Assembly (NCBI GenBank): GCA_016841725.1
Contig: JAENYP010000008.1
Coordinates: 1 to 64,000 of the forward strand
DNA: 64,000 bases
From: Thermincola carboxydiphila
GTDB taxonomy: Bacteria > Bacillota > Thermincolia > Thermincolales > UBA2595
Direction: 5' to 3'
Shown here: piece by piece, positions 1 to 8,331 of the stretch
Layout of the letters: every line of letters starts with the position of its first letter
Numbering within the stretch: the first letter of the stretch is position 1
The notes under the pieces: model-generated
Told to the model about the DNA's origin: nothing
Databases searched by the model: none
What the model saw: the letters and a program-made list of their open reading frames with translations, nothing else
Made by a program: the position numbers and the translations under genes

Positions 1-54
1 ATCAACCCGCACTCGGGACTTGCACCCGTTAGACTGCGCCCATGCTGGGCGCAC
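1..54 (-). mobile_element. 5' end of a group II intron (partial, runs off the window)
   Basis: Read on the minus strand from position 54, the sequence starts GTGCGCCC and forms a perfect 7-bp stem (TGCGCCC/GGGCGCA, 53-47 and 41-35). It continues as CTAACGGGTGCAAGTCCCG. From memory this is the standard start of bacterial group II introns, closest to class C (IIC) introns such as that of Oceanobacillus. The junction lies 7 bases beyond the hairpin at 62-94, and class C introns are known to insert just after terminator stem-loops. The catalytic core and any reverse transcriptase would lie left of the window, so completeness is unknown. Confidence 0.72.
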
Positions 55-61
55 ATATAAA

Positions 62-94
62 AGGCCACCTGTGGCAATTATCCCCAGGCGGCCT
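62..94 (-). terminator. Rho-independent terminator at the intron insertion site
   Basis: Ten-base arms (AGGCCGCCTG and CAGGTGGCCT on the minus strand, one mismatch) enclose a 13-base loop and are followed by TTTTATAT. It lies just downstream of the RsiV-like pseudogene and was probably that gene's terminator. The intron start follows the T-rich tail directly. Confidence 0.65.
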
Positions 95-115
95 ATATTA
101 TGGAATACTTTTGAC

Positions 116-494
116 CTATTTTATATACTCATCGCTAACCAAAATATTAGATATAATTTCTGTTGGAATGATAAATTCCTGTACCCCCATATATCCAGGT
201 GCAACCTCATACTCGTCAAATGAAATTACAAATTTCCCTTCTTTGTTAATGTAGAAATTTTGGTTTATATCTGCATTGAATCGATCCTCGTTTACAGTAT
301 ATTCTCTAAAAGTCAGCACCCTTACAATCAATCCTACCTATGACCGGCACTTTTGTTAGTGCTGCTGCAAAGACTGGGCTGCTATTGACCCCTGCTGTAA
401 GCAAGACAACGAAAATAGCTGCTGAAGCTACTGCTACACCAGTTTTTTTAATAAAATCCATTCCTTGTGGAAAAATATTATGTAGAACATCCAC
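116..494 (-). pseudogene. Decayed RsiV-like anti-sigma factor (DUF3298 C-terminus)
   Basis: Two fragments in different frames read as one protein. The first (494-306) has a membrane segment followed by PVFAAALTKVPVIGRI. The second (from 331) continues VRVLTFREYTV and ends with an RsiV/DUF3298-type tail (KFVISFDEYEVAPGYMGVQE). A GATT duplication near 325-332 breaks the frame: dropping one copy restores GRIVRVLTF. The protein is also too short, about 120 codons against roughly 250-300 for RsiV relatives. Most of the DUF4163/DUF3298 ectodomain and the sigma-binding N-terminus are missing, so an internal deletion accompanies the frameshift. No cognate ECF sigma gene is visible. Family assignment rests on remembered motifs. 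Confidence 0.7.
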
Positions 495-503
495 CTGAAG
501 CCT

Positions 504-818
504 TCAGAAATCACGTAAGCGCTTGGCTATATCGCTGGCACTGTACAAAACGTTTGTAACGATTACCCGCTTTTCTCTGATATGGAAGAATACAAAAAAA
601 TTATCCACAGGCATTTGCCTGAGTCCCAGCATACGTTCTTCTGTATCCATTAACTTCGCACGTTCCGGGAACTTATTAAGAGTTTCGATTGCATCAGCTA
701 TTCTGTTATACTGTCCAATGGCCGCTTCAGGTGCATGTAGCTGCTCTGCGATATAATTATAAATCTCCTCCATATCGGAAAGTGCCTTATCCGTAATCTG
801 AACTTTATACTGCTTCAT
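504..818 (-). CDS. RelE/ParE-family toxin
   Basis: A 104-residue protein with the small RelE/ParE fold pattern: an N-terminal strand (QYKVQITDKA), two helices (ALSDMEEIYNYIAEQL and the AIGQYNRIADAIETL region), then strands with RQMPVDNFFVFFHI and VTNVLYSASDIAKRL. Family members are either ribosome-dependent mRNA nucleases or gyrase poisons, and sequence alone does not separate these here. The start codon overlaps the antitoxin stop (ATGA), so the two genes are translationally coupled. It appears intact, although both neighbouring loci are decayed. Confidence 0.85.
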   Translation of the reverse strand: MKQYKVQITDKALSDMEEIYNYIAEQLHAPEAAIGQYNRIADAIETLNKFPERAKLMDTEERMLGLRQMPVDNFFVFFHIREKRVIVTNVLYSASDIAKRLRDF

Positions 819-1120
819 GCATGTGTCTTCCTAAATCTCTTAAAGGCAGCAGATGCATCCTGTACATTACCTTTTTCGATATCATTGTATCCTTCCTTTA
901 ACTTCGCATGAATTTCGTCCGTTGTCATCAAATCGGCGTTTACGGAAACCGGTGCTTTCGGCAGCGTTACAGCAAAAGGTATTCCGCCGGTCATGGAAAT
1001 TTGCTTCAGATAAATATCTATCGCTGTGGACATAGGTATGCCGAGTTGTGAAAGGACTTCCTCAGCCTTTCTTTTTACTTCAGGATTAACTCTTAAATTT
1101 AAGGTCGTAGTTTTTTCCAT
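815..1120 (-). CDS. RelB/DinJ-family antitoxin
   Basis: The N-terminus (TTTLNLRVNPEVKRKAEEVL) is a ribbon-helix-helix DNA-binding region. It is followed by the RelB/DinJ signature (LGIPMSTAIDIYLKQI and GGIPFAV). The C-terminal half is the presumed toxin-wrapping segment. The ATG at 1120 is preferred because an AAGGAGA site sits about 8 bases upstream; the ATG at 1129 would touch that site. That gives 101 residues. As in known modules, the antitoxin is expected to repress its own promoter, and a fitting palindrome lies immediately upstream. Confidence 0.87.
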   Translation of the reverse strand: MEKTTTLNLRVNPEVKRKAEEVLSQLGIPMSTAIDIYLKQISMTGGIPFAVTLPKAPVSVNADLMTTDEIHAKLKEGYNDIEKGNVQDASAAFKRFRKTHA

Positions 1121-1143
1121 GCTAATCATCTCCTTCTGATAAT

Positions 1144-1172
1144 ATTGTAACGCTTTTGTCGTTACGTTTCAA
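1144..1172 (-). promoter_or_regulatory. Toxin-antitoxin promoter with embedded operator
   Basis: On the minus strand TTGAAA (1172-1167) and TACAAT (1149-1144) are separated by exactly 17 bases, a good sigma-A promoter. The palindrome GTAACG-N7-CGTTAC (1147-1165) fills the spacer and overlaps the -10, so a protein bound there would block polymerase. This is where an autoregulating RHH antitoxin is expected to bind. Binding itself is inferred. Confidence 0.72.
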
Positions 1173-1187
1173 TAAGAACTTTGACTA

Positions 1188-1280
1188 TTAAAGCTTTTCT
1201 ACACGCGCCATGTGCGCTCGCCACTCTTTTTTGCCTTCGATGATATCTTTTATTCTCATTTTGATATCTTGTACTCTCAT
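1188..1280 (-). pseudogene. Truncated second DUF1048 gene (30 codons left)
   Basis: A good ribosome site (AGGAGG, 5 bases before ATG 1280) starts an ORF whose residues 8-23 (MRIKDIIEGKKEWRAH) match the N-terminus of DUF1048 proteins as I know them. It stops at TAA after only 30 codons, whereas the family is about 105-115 residues. The first codons carry a near-perfect tandem duplication of about 21 bp (ATGAGA...GATATC twice). DUF1048 genes are often found in pairs, so this is the remnant of the second member. Confidence 0.6.
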
Positions 1281-1289
1281 TTTATCCTC

Positions 1290-1637
1290 CTATTTACCTA
1301 ATTTTTTAGCGATATTATTGTTGAGTTGCTCGCGCCACTTGTCGTGAAAAGACTTTGCCCCTTCTTCGCCGACCAGCGCTGAACAGAAGCCTTTGATATC
1401 GTCACCCAAAACCTCTTGGACACTCTGACCATCCGCTGCCGTTTCTTCGAGCAGACCAAGCACACCGTCTAGAATTGGCATGAGGTTGCGACCGGTAAAA
1501 TCTGAGTACGTCCAAAGGTTGGCATTAATTTTTTTCCATGCCGCTTGATAATCAGCCGGCAGCTTTTTAGCTCGCGATTCAAAAGTTTTCAATTTTTTAG
1601 TCATGTCGCTGCCTGTGGTTTTTTCCCAAAAATTCAT
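1290..1637 (-). CDS. DUF1048 family protein
   Basis: 115 residues, mostly helical and hydrophilic, with the family pattern MNFWEKTTGSDMTKKLKTFE, LPADYQAAWKKI and FTGRNLMPILDGVLGLLEE. Function is unknown. Relatives commonly sit beside a PadR-type repressor, but no PadR gene is present here. The start is supported by AAGGAG about 9 bases upstream. The truncated second copy begins 9 bases after its stop, so the two were one operon. Confidence 0.8.
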   Translation of the reverse strand: MNFWEKTTGSDMTKKLKTFESRAKKLPADYQAAWKKINANLWTYSDFTGRNLMPILDGVLGLLEETAADGQSVQEVLGDDIKGFCSALVGEEGAKSFHDKWREQLNNNIAKKLGK

Positions 1638-1739
1638 TATTATTTCTCCTTTAGCTCGTTAATTTTTGAAGAAGATGAAGGAATGAAATGGCTAACCTAC
1701 GAAGCTTGTAGAAGAGTTTATATCTTTTTCATGACAAAG

Positions 1740-1772
1740 AAAAGGCTATTGGAGATTCTCCAGCAGCCTTTT
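1740..1772 (-). terminator. Terminator after ppdK
   Basis: A strong hairpin, with AAAAGGCT and TGGAGA arms pairing to TCTCCA and AGCCTTTT around a short loop. It is A-rich on one flank and T-rich on the other, so it can work in both directions. It ends the ccpN-ppsR-ppdK transcript and separates the housekeeping region from the accessory zone on the left. Confidence 0.8.
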
Positions 1773-1834
1773 CTTGTGCTTGCACATTTCTTGTTTAGCT
1801 TTAGTAAAGAGCTTCAACTCTATGGGTCCAACTC

Positions 1835-4495
1835 TTATTTCGTACTTACAGAACTCTCTCCGCCGGCGGCAGCCTGGGCGGCAGCCAGCCTGGCAATTGG
1901 CACACGGTATGGGGAGCAGCTCACATAATCCATGCCAATCCTGTGGCAGAAACCTATTGAACTGGGCTCACCGCCGTGTTCACCGCAGATACCGACCTTG
2001 AGTGCCGGATTGGCCTGGCGGCCCAGGTCTGTTCCCATTTTAACCAGCTTGCCGACACCTGCCTGGTCCAGGACCACGAATGGGTTGTCTGTCAGGATCT
2101 TCTTATTGACATAATCAGAAAGGAACTTGCCTTCAGCATCGTCACGGCTGAATCCAAGGGTTGTCTGGGTAAGGTCATTGGTGCCAAAGGAGAAGAAATC
2201 AGCCTGTGTGGCAATTTCATCTGCAGTAACAGCAGCCCTTGGCAGCTCTATCATAGTGCCGATATGAATATCAAAGGTAATCCCCTGTTCCTCCTGGACT
2301 GCTTTGGCAATTTCCACAGCCTGCTCCCTGAGCATTTTAAGTTCATTCACATGAATAACGAGGGGAATCATAACCTCCGGTTTTGCATCCACACCCTCTT
2401 TGATCAGCTGTACTGTAGCCTGGTAAATAGCTTTAACCTGCATTGCATAAATTTCGGGGAAGGTTACCCCGAGACGGCAGCCGCGGTGGCCCAGCATTGG
2501 GTTAAATTCATGAAGCTGTCTCACCTTGCGGAGAAGTTCCTCTTTCTCAGCAAGAAGGTTTTTATCGCCGCCTGTACATTTGAGCTCAGTAATCTCCACA
2601 ACCAGTTCTTCAATATTAGGCAGGAACTCATGGAGAGGCGGATCCAGCAGCCGGATGTATACCGGGAACCCTTCCATAGCCTTAAGGATACCGTAGAAAT
2701 CTCCCCGCTGTACCGGCAGAAGTTTTTCCAGGGCGGCTTCCCTGTCCTCAAGTGTTTCGGCAAGAATCATCTCCTGAACAACAGGCAGTCTATCCTGAGC
2801 CATAAACATATGCTCAGTGCGGCACAGCCCTATTCCTTCAGCGCCAAACTCACGGGCTTTGGCGGCATCTTCAGGAGTATCGGCATTGGCCCTGACAGCC
2901 ATGGTCCTGATATCATCAGCCCAACTCAGCAGTTCCTGGAACTCAGAAGAAAGTTCAGGGTCAATCATCGGAACATTGCCCATAATCACCTGCCCGGTAG
3001 CCCCGTCAATAGAAACAGTATCCCCTTCCCGGATTACGATGCCATTAACATTAAATAATTTTTCCGCGTAGTTTATCTTAATGGCTTCACAACCGCAGAC
3101 ACACGGTTTGCCCATCCCGCGGGCAACGACGGCTGCATGGCTGGTCATGCCCCCCCGGCTGGTGAGGATGCCCTGGGCAGCCACAATGCCATGAATATCA
3201 TCAGGTGTGGTCTCAGTCCGGACGAGGACTACTTTTCCTCCGGCCTGACCCAGCTTTTCAGCCTCATCAGCATCAAAAACTACTGTTCCGCTGGCAGCCC
3301 CGGGTGATGCCGGCAGGCCCTTGGCAATTACTTCGAATTTAGCAGCAGGGTCAATCCTCCTGTGCAGAAGCTGGTCGAGAGCGCCCGGTTCAACCCGGAG
3401 GACCGCTTCATTCTTGTCAATCAGGCCTTCAGCGGCCATTTCAACTGCAATTCTGATGGCAGCATTGGCTGTCCTCTTACCATGGCGGGTCTGTAATATG
3501 TAAAGTTTACCTTTCTCAATAGTAAATTCTATATCCTGCATATTCTGGTAATGCTGTTCAAGGGTTTTGCAGATATCCGCAAACTGCTGGTAAATCACCG
3601 GCATTTCTTCCTGGAGTTTGCTGATTGGCTGGGGTGTCCTGATACCGGCGACCACATCCTCGCCCTGAGCATTGATAAGGTATTCACCATACAGCGCTTT
3701 TTCTCCGGTCGAAGGGTTACGTGTAAAGGCAACCCCTGTACCGCAGTCCTCACCCATATTTCCGAATACCATTGACTGGATATTAACCGCAGTCCCCAGG
3801 TCGTCGGGAATCTGGTTGAGCCTGCGATATACTATCGCTCTTTGGTTATTCCAGGAACCAAACACTGCCTGAACGGCCAGCAGAAGCTGCTGCATGGGGT
3901 CTTCCGGGAAGTCATTTCCGGTTTCACGTTTGGCCACTTTCTTGTATGCGGCAACAACCTCCCTAAGGTCATCGGCATTGAGTTCAGTGTCGAAATGAAC
4001 CCCCCGCTTTTCCTTTTGGGCATCCAAAACGCTTTCAAACTTGTGGTGTTCCAAGCCAAGAACAACACCACTGAACATCTGAATAAAACGGCGGTAACAG
4101 TCAAGAACAAACCTTTCATTATTTGTCGCTTTGATCATGGCCGCACATGTCTGATCATTAAGTCCCAGGTTAAGGATTGTATCCATCATCCCGGGCATGG
4201 AAAACTTTGCCCCTGACCGTATTGAAAGAAGCAGCGGATTGGCGGCATCCCCAAAGTTTTTGCCAATTTTAGCCTCAAGACCAACCATTTTCTCTTTTAT
4301 TTCTGCTTCAAGTCCTTCGGGCATCTGCCCCCCCTGGGCATAGTAGTCATTACAGGCCTCAGTGGTTACCGTAATTCCTGTCGGCACGGGAAGACCGATA
4401 TTGGTCATTTCCGCCAAGTTAGCTCCCTTGCCTCCCAGCAGCCCTTTCATATCTGCTTTACCCTCGTCAAAAGAATACACATACTTCTTTCCCAT
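1835..4495 (-). CDS. ppdK: Pyruvate, phosphate dikinase
   Basis: Interconverts pyruvate + ATP + Pi and PEP + AMP + PPi in the cytoplasm. The 886 residues match the usual length of about 875-890. The ATP-grasp domain begins with GKGANLAEMTNIGLPVP near residue 23. The swivelling phospho-histidine domain carries GGMTSHAAVVARGMGKPC with His453. The C-terminal PEP-binding TIM barrel ends with GICGEHGGEPSSIGF, Cys837 being the catalytic acid by family knowledge. It is last in the ccpN-ppsR-ppdK operon. With its own regulators beside it, the enzyme probably sets PEP supply for gluconeogenesis, or for PPi-linked glycolysis when run in reverse. Confidence 0.97.
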   Translation of the reverse strand: MGKKYVYSFDEGKADMKGLLGGKGANLAEMTNIGLPVPTGITVTTEACNDYYAQGGQMPEGLEAEIKEKMVGLEAKIGKNFGDAANPLLLSIRSGAKFSMPGMMDTILNLGLNDQTCAAMIKATNNERFVLDCYRRFIQMFSGVVLGLEHHKFESVLDAQKEKRGVHFDTELNADDLREVVAAYKKVAKRETGNDFPEDPMQQLLLAVQAVFGSWNNQRAIVYRRLNQIPDDLGTAVNIQSMVFGNMGEDCGTGVAFTRNPSTGEKALYGEYLINAQGEDVVAGIRTPQPISKLQEEMPVIYQQFADICKTLEQHYQNMQDIEFTIEKGKLYILQTRHGKRTANAAIRIAVEMAAEGLIDKNEAVLRVEPGALDQLLHRRIDPAAKFEVIAKGLPASPGAASGTVVFDADEAEKLGQAGGKVVLVRTETTPDDIHGIVAAQGILTSRGGMTSHAAVVARGMGKPCVCGCEAIKINYAEKLFNVNGIVIREGDTVSIDGATGQVIMGNVPMIDPELSSEFQELLSWADDIRTMAVRANADTPEDAAKAREFGAEGIGLCRTEHMFMAQDRLPVVQEMILAETLEDREAALEKLLPVQRGDFYGILKAMEGFPVYIRLLDPPLHEFLPNIEELVVEITELKCTGGDKNLLAEKEELLRKVRQLHEFNPMLGHRGCRLGVTFPEIYAMQVKAIYQATVQLIKEGVDAKPEVMIPLVIHVNELKMLREQAVEIAKAVQEEQGITFDIHIGTMIELPRAAVTADEIATQADFFSFGTNDLTQTTLGFSRDDAEGKFLSDYVNKKILTDNPFVVLDQAGVGKLVKMGTDLGRQANPALKVGICGEHGGEPSSIGFCHRIGMDYVSCSPYRVPIARLAAAQAAAGGESSVSTK

Positions 4496-4538
4496 TGTCC
4501 TATCCCCCTCATTACATTAAAAAATATTTAATTTTAAA

Positions 4539-5363
4539 TTAGCTCTGGTGTCTGATAATTTCCAGAACCTTGCTGGCTGTCTCCTCAACGGCTTTGTTAG
4601 ATACATCTATTATTGGGCAGCCTGTTTTTCGCATAATTCCATCAGCATAATCCAACTCAATAAGAATTCGTTCCAGGCTGGCATAATCAGCTCCTGATTT
4701 AAGGCCAAGAGTCTTTAAACGTTCCTGCCTGATCTCATTTAAAAGTTCAGGCTTAATAGTAAGTCCGATAATTTTTTTCTTGGGCAGACTAAAAATTTCT
4801 TCAGGAGGTAATACTTCCGGGACCAGGGGAACGTTAGCCGCTTTGATGCTTTTGTGGGCCAGGTACATACAGAGCGGAGTCTTGGAAGTTCGCGAAACCC
4901 CTATAATGACCACATCTGACCTCATTATGCCCCTCGGGTCCTTCCCATCATCATACTTTACGGCGAACTCAATAGCTTCTACCTTCTTGAAATAGTTTTG
5001 GTCCAGTTTGTGCAAGAGCCCGGCTTTCATTTTGGGAGCCCGCCCTGATATCCTTGTCAGGGCATCCATCATGGGGCCAAGTATATCTACAATGGGCACC
5101 CCTTTTTGCTCCGCCTCTCTGACCAGGGTCTCTCTCAATTCCGGAAGCACAATAGTATAGGCAATAATTCCCGGAACATCCTTAGCTTCATTAACAATCT
5201 CGATAATATGTTCCGGGGTATTAACATAGGCGCTCAGCCTCATGTCCACAAAACCGGCATTAAACTGACTGACGGCGGCTCGGGCAACAAAATCTGCAGT
5301 CTCACCTACTGAATCAGATACAACAAAGACTACCGATTGTTGTTCCTGTTTTGTTGTGATCAG
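4539..5363 (-). CDS. ppsR: PPDK regulatory protein (bifunctional kinase/phosphorylase)
   Basis: DUF299 family. It inactivates PPDK by ADP-dependent threonine phosphorylation and reactivates it by Pi-dependent dephosphorylation. The P-loop-like motif GVSRTSKTPLCMYLAHKS is clear at about residues 150-170. The first ATG in frame (5249) would cut off the conserved N-terminus. Upstream codons in the same frame read SVVFVVSDSVGETADFVARA, typical of the family. With GGAGG upstream, the best start is CTG at 5363 (5-base spacing), giving 274 residues, the normal length. No ATG, GTG or TTG lies in a better place. It is sandwiched between ccpN and its target ppdK. Confidence 0.9.
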   Translation of the reverse strand: MITTKQEQQSVVFVVSDSVGETADFVARAAVSQFNAGFVDMRLSAYVNTPEHIIEIVNEAKDVPGIIAYTIVLPELRETLVREAEQKGVPIVDILGPMMDALTRISGRAPKMKAGLLHKLDQNYFKKVEAIEFAVKYDDGKDPRGIMRSDVVIIGVSRTSKTPLCMYLAHKSIKAANVPLVPEVLPPEEIFSLPKKKIIGLTIKPELLNEIRQERLKTLGLKSGADYASLERILIELDYADGIMRKTGCPIIDVSNKAVEETASKVLEIIRHQS

Positions 5364-5429
5364 TATCTCCTCCTTTTTCTGCTTATTTTCAGTTTGCTCT
5401 CCCGCATTCTGTCATATCTCTGTATCTTG

Positions 5430-6068
5430 TCATTTCCCATGTCCCAGTTCCACAAAAAAACGCGTAATTGTCGTTTTAGTGACCCGGCCAATAACTTCAA
5501 GCTCTTCACTCCCATTCCCGGTTAGCAAAACCCTGACTACAGGAAGGGAATCCACCTCCCTGCCTGTAAGCTTCTCAGCTGCAACCAGAATAGGTTCTTC
5601 CGGAGTTGTTGTTATCAGATTGGGCATCCTCGTCATAACTACACTTATAGGCATTTTATGTATATCTGCACCACCCATTGTCGCTTTCAGCAGGTCCTTC
5701 CGGGAAATGATCCCATCAAGAACCCCCTTTTCCCTGACCACAAACAGGGTTCCCACATCTTCCAGAAACATAGTAACAACAGCATCATAAACAGTTGCAT
5801 CTGCCTTAATAACTACGGGTACTGATTTTACATCTCCGACAGTTATTTTCTGAATTGCTTCAGCAATAAAATTATTGGGAGTCTTTCCGGCATAATAGTA
5901 CCCTACCCGAGGCCGTGCCTCCAAAATACCGGCCATGGTCAGTATCGCAAGATCAGGACGCAGTGTAGACCTTATCAGAGACAGTTTTGCGGCAATCTTG
6001 CTTCCGGTAATCGGGCCTTCGTTCTTGACTATCTTGACAATCTGTTCCTGCCGTTTGGTAAGTTCCAC
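5430..6068 (-). CDS. ccpN: CcpN-type transcriptional regulator (HTH plus CBS pair)
   Basis: 212 residues. An N-terminal winged-helix segment (TKRQEQIVKIVKNEGPITGS, about 4-60) is followed by two CBS domains: KITVGDVKSVPVVIKADATV near 74 and SVVMTRMPNLITTTPEEPIL near 140. In Bacillus subtilis CcpN represses gluconeogenic genes and is encoded beside the PDRP gene yqfL; CBS domains sense adenine nucleotides. Here it heads an operon with both PDRP and PPDK, so it probably controls PEP synthesis. A match to the CcpN operator lies about 30 bases upstream and suggests autoregulation. Confidence 0.87.
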   Translation of the reverse strand: MELTKRQEQIVKIVKNEGPITGSKIAAKLSLIRSTLRPDLAILTMAGILEARPRVGYYYAGKTPNNFIAEAIQKITVGDVKSVPVVIKADATVYDAVVTMFLEDVGTLFVVREKGVLDGIISRKDLLKATMGGADIHKMPISVVMTRMPNLITTTPEEPILVAAEKLTGREVDSLPVVRVLLTGNGSEELEVIGRVTKTTITRFFVELGHGK

Positions 6069-6096
6069 ACATGCTCACCGTCTTTCCCTGATCAAT

Positions 6097-6107
6097 TGTG
6101 TTATACT
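6097..6107. promoter_or_regulatory. Putative CcpN operator
   Basis: TGTGTTATACT agrees at every position with the CcpN consensus TRTGHYATAYW as I remember it from B. subtilis. It lies 29-39 bases before the ccpN start. On the minus strand it reads AGTATAACACA, so it overlaps a possible -10 (TATAAC). I did not search systematically for a second site. Confidence 0.5.
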
Positions 6108-6249
6108 AATCATCAAAATACTCTTATTAATATACTATATTTATCCTTAATGTCCTCCTTTATGTCGCAAAAACCCTCTAAATTAATCTTCATTTTTCAT
6201 TAACCAAGAGTTAATCTATGAATTAACACCTGAAAATATTACATTTAAA

Positions 6250-8331
6250 TCAGGCAACTATTTTGGTCAGGTCTGCAACTGCCCCGGTTAACCCGGCAAT
6301 ATTCCTCAGCAGCGCCAGGCGGTTACTCTTGATCTTCTCATCATCTACCATAACCATTACACCTTCAAAGAAATTGTCAATATGCTGCTGCAGCAGGGCA
6401 AATCGCTGCAGAAACTGCCGGTACTGCCTTTCTTCAAGGTAGATTTTCATTTCATCCTTTGCTTTTACAAACTCGCTGTAAAGCTCCTTTTCCACGTCTT
6501 CCGTAAACAGCCCTGGATCAATGTCATCAGTTTCCGCATTTTTAGCCAGATTGGATACCCTTGTATAAGCTGTCAGCAGCTTTCCGAAAATTTCCTGGCT
6601 GCGCAGGTTAGTCAATGCCTCAGCCCTGAGGAGGGTATCTGTCAGCCTGTCATAGCCCACACTGAGCACAGCATCAATAACATCATAAGTAAACCCTTTG
6701 TCAGCAAATATATTTTTGAGGCGCTGCCTAAAGAACTCCCTTACCTCCACCGCAGTTTCCCCGGCTGAAAGCTGGGCCTTGATACTGTCTCCATAACACA
6801 GGTACGCCTTTTCTATTAGATTATTAAGTGAAAAATCAAGTTTCCCTTCAATGGCAATATGGCATATTCCCAGGGCCTGCCTTCTTAAGGCATAAGGATC
6901 CTGGGAGCCTGTAGGCTGGATACCTGCAGCAAAACATCCGACAATGGTATCAATCTTGTCGGCAATACTGATAATGGACCCTGCTGTTGTCTCAGGAAGA
7001 ATATCCCCTGAAAACCGCGGCAGATAGTGTTCAAATACTGCCTGGGCCACTGATTCTTTTTCACCGTTGCTGACAGCATATTCCCTGCCCATAACTCCCT
7101 GCAGTTCGGGAAATTCGTAAACCATGTTTGTCACCAGGTCAGCCTTACAAAGGTAAGCGCCCTGTTCAATGTCCTCCAGGAGGTTTTCTTCGTTTAGCCC
7201 CATTTCAGATGCAAGATACCTGCCAAGCGCTCCGATACGCTCAACTTTCTCAAAAACCGTGCCCAGACTTTCCTGAAAGACTATTTTGTTAAGTTTAGCG
7301 ACATTATCGCGCAAAGGCGTTTTCAGGTCCTCCTCGTAAAAGAACTCAGCATCAGCCAGCCGCGCCTTGAGAACCTTTTCATTACCTTCTTTTACAGTGT
7401 CAAGGAAGGAATCGGTCCCGTTCCTTAGGGTAACAAACTTGTTCATTAGTATGCCTTTGGAGTCTACCACCGGAAAATAGCGCTGGTGCTCCCGCATGGG
7501 AGTTATCAGCACCTCTTTGGGCAGCCGCAGGTAGTCCCGGTTAAATGTCCCACATAATGCGGTAGGGTATTCCAGCAGATGGGTAACCTCATCCAGCAGT
7601 TCATCATCTGGCAGTACTTCTCCGCCTTCACGTTCAGCAGCCTTGACCACCTGGTTCCAGATTTTTTCCCTCCGTTCCACCTGGTCTGCAATGACAAAGG
7701 CATCCTTCAGCCTATCCAGATAGTCAGGAGCCTGGTAAAGCTCAATTGGTCCCTGGGAAAGAAACCTGTGTCCAAAGGTTAGCCGTCCTGATGCCAGACC
7801 TTCAATTTCAAAAGGAATTACTGTATTGCCGAAAAGGGCCAGCAGCCACCTTATAGGACGGGCAAAACGCATTTCCTGATAACCCCAGCGCATGGGTTTG
7901 GGAAAAGACAACCCATTTATCAATTCAAGGCAAAATCCCGGCAGAATACCGGCAGTTTCCTGCCCGGCCTGCCTTTTTTCAGCAAAGATATATTCTCCGT
8001 TGGGAGTTTCCTGGACTATAAGGTCAGATACATTCACGCCCTGGCCTTTGGCAAAACCCTCTGCAGCCTTGGTGGGGCTCCCGCTTTCATCAAAAGCAGC
8101 CTTTTGGGAAGGCCCCTTGACCATATCTACAGAATCATCCTGCTCCTCAGCCAGTCCGGTAATATAAACTGCCAGACGCCTTGGTGTGCCATAGGCAGCA
8201 ATCTCATCACAAGCCAGCCGGTTTTCCTTTACCCACCTGCCGGCAATCTCCTTTAACTGGCTGATGGCTGAAGGCATAAAACGGGCCGGGATTTCCTCGG
8301 TCCCAATCTCCAGAACAAAGTCCTTAGCCAT
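6250..8331 (-). CDS. glyS: Glycyl-tRNA synthetase beta subunit
   Basis: 693 residues from ATG 8331 ([20 protein letters not shown]). That start has GGGAGG 8 bases upstream; the longer GTG start at 8340 would leave no room for a ribosome site. The beta subunit of the alpha2beta2 enzyme binds tRNA-Gly. It has a B3/B4-like N-terminus, an HD-type domain (around [18 protein letters not shown], mid-protein), and a C-terminal DALR anticodon-binding region. It overlaps glyQ by 8 bases, so both subunits are made together under the glycine T-box. No clear terminator follows it. Confidence 0.97.
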   Translation of the reverse strand: MAKDFVLEIGTEEIPARFMPSAISQLKEIAGRWVKENRLACDEIAAYGTPRRLAVYITGLAEEQDDSVDMVKGPSQKAAFDESGSPTKAAEGFAKGQGVNVSDLIVQETPNGEYIFAEKRQAGQETAGILPGFCLELINGLSFPKPMRWGYQEMRFARPIRWLLALFGNTVIPFEIEGLASGRLTFGHRFLSQGPIELYQAPDYLDRLKDAFVIADQVERREKIWNQVVKAAEREGGEVLPDDELLDEVTHLLEYPTALCGTFNRDYLRLPKEVLITPMREHQRYFPVVDSKGILMNKFVTLRNGTDSFLDTVKEGNEKVLKARLADAEFFYEEDLKTPLRDNVAKLNKIVFQESLGTVFEKVERIGALGRYLASEMGLNEENLLEDIEQGAYLCKADLVTNMVYEFPELQGVMGREYAVSNGEKESVAQAVFEHYLPRFSGDILPETTAGSIISIADKIDTIVGCFAAGIQPTGSQDPYALRRQALGICHIAIEGKLDFSLNNLIEKAYLCYGDSIKAQLSAGETAVEVREFFRQRLKNIFADKGFTYDVIDAVLSVGYDRLTDTLLRAEALTNLRSQEIFGKLLTAYTRVSNLAKNAETDDIDPGLFTEDVEKELYSEFVKAKDEMKIYLEERQYRQFLQRFALLQQHIDNFFEGVMVMVDDEKIKSNRLALLRNIAGLTGAVADLTKIVA

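Noticed and set aside
1976-3058. 360-codon plus-strand ORF within ppdK
   Set aside because: It is a shadow of the highly conserved ppdK gene on the other strand, with no protein family likeness.
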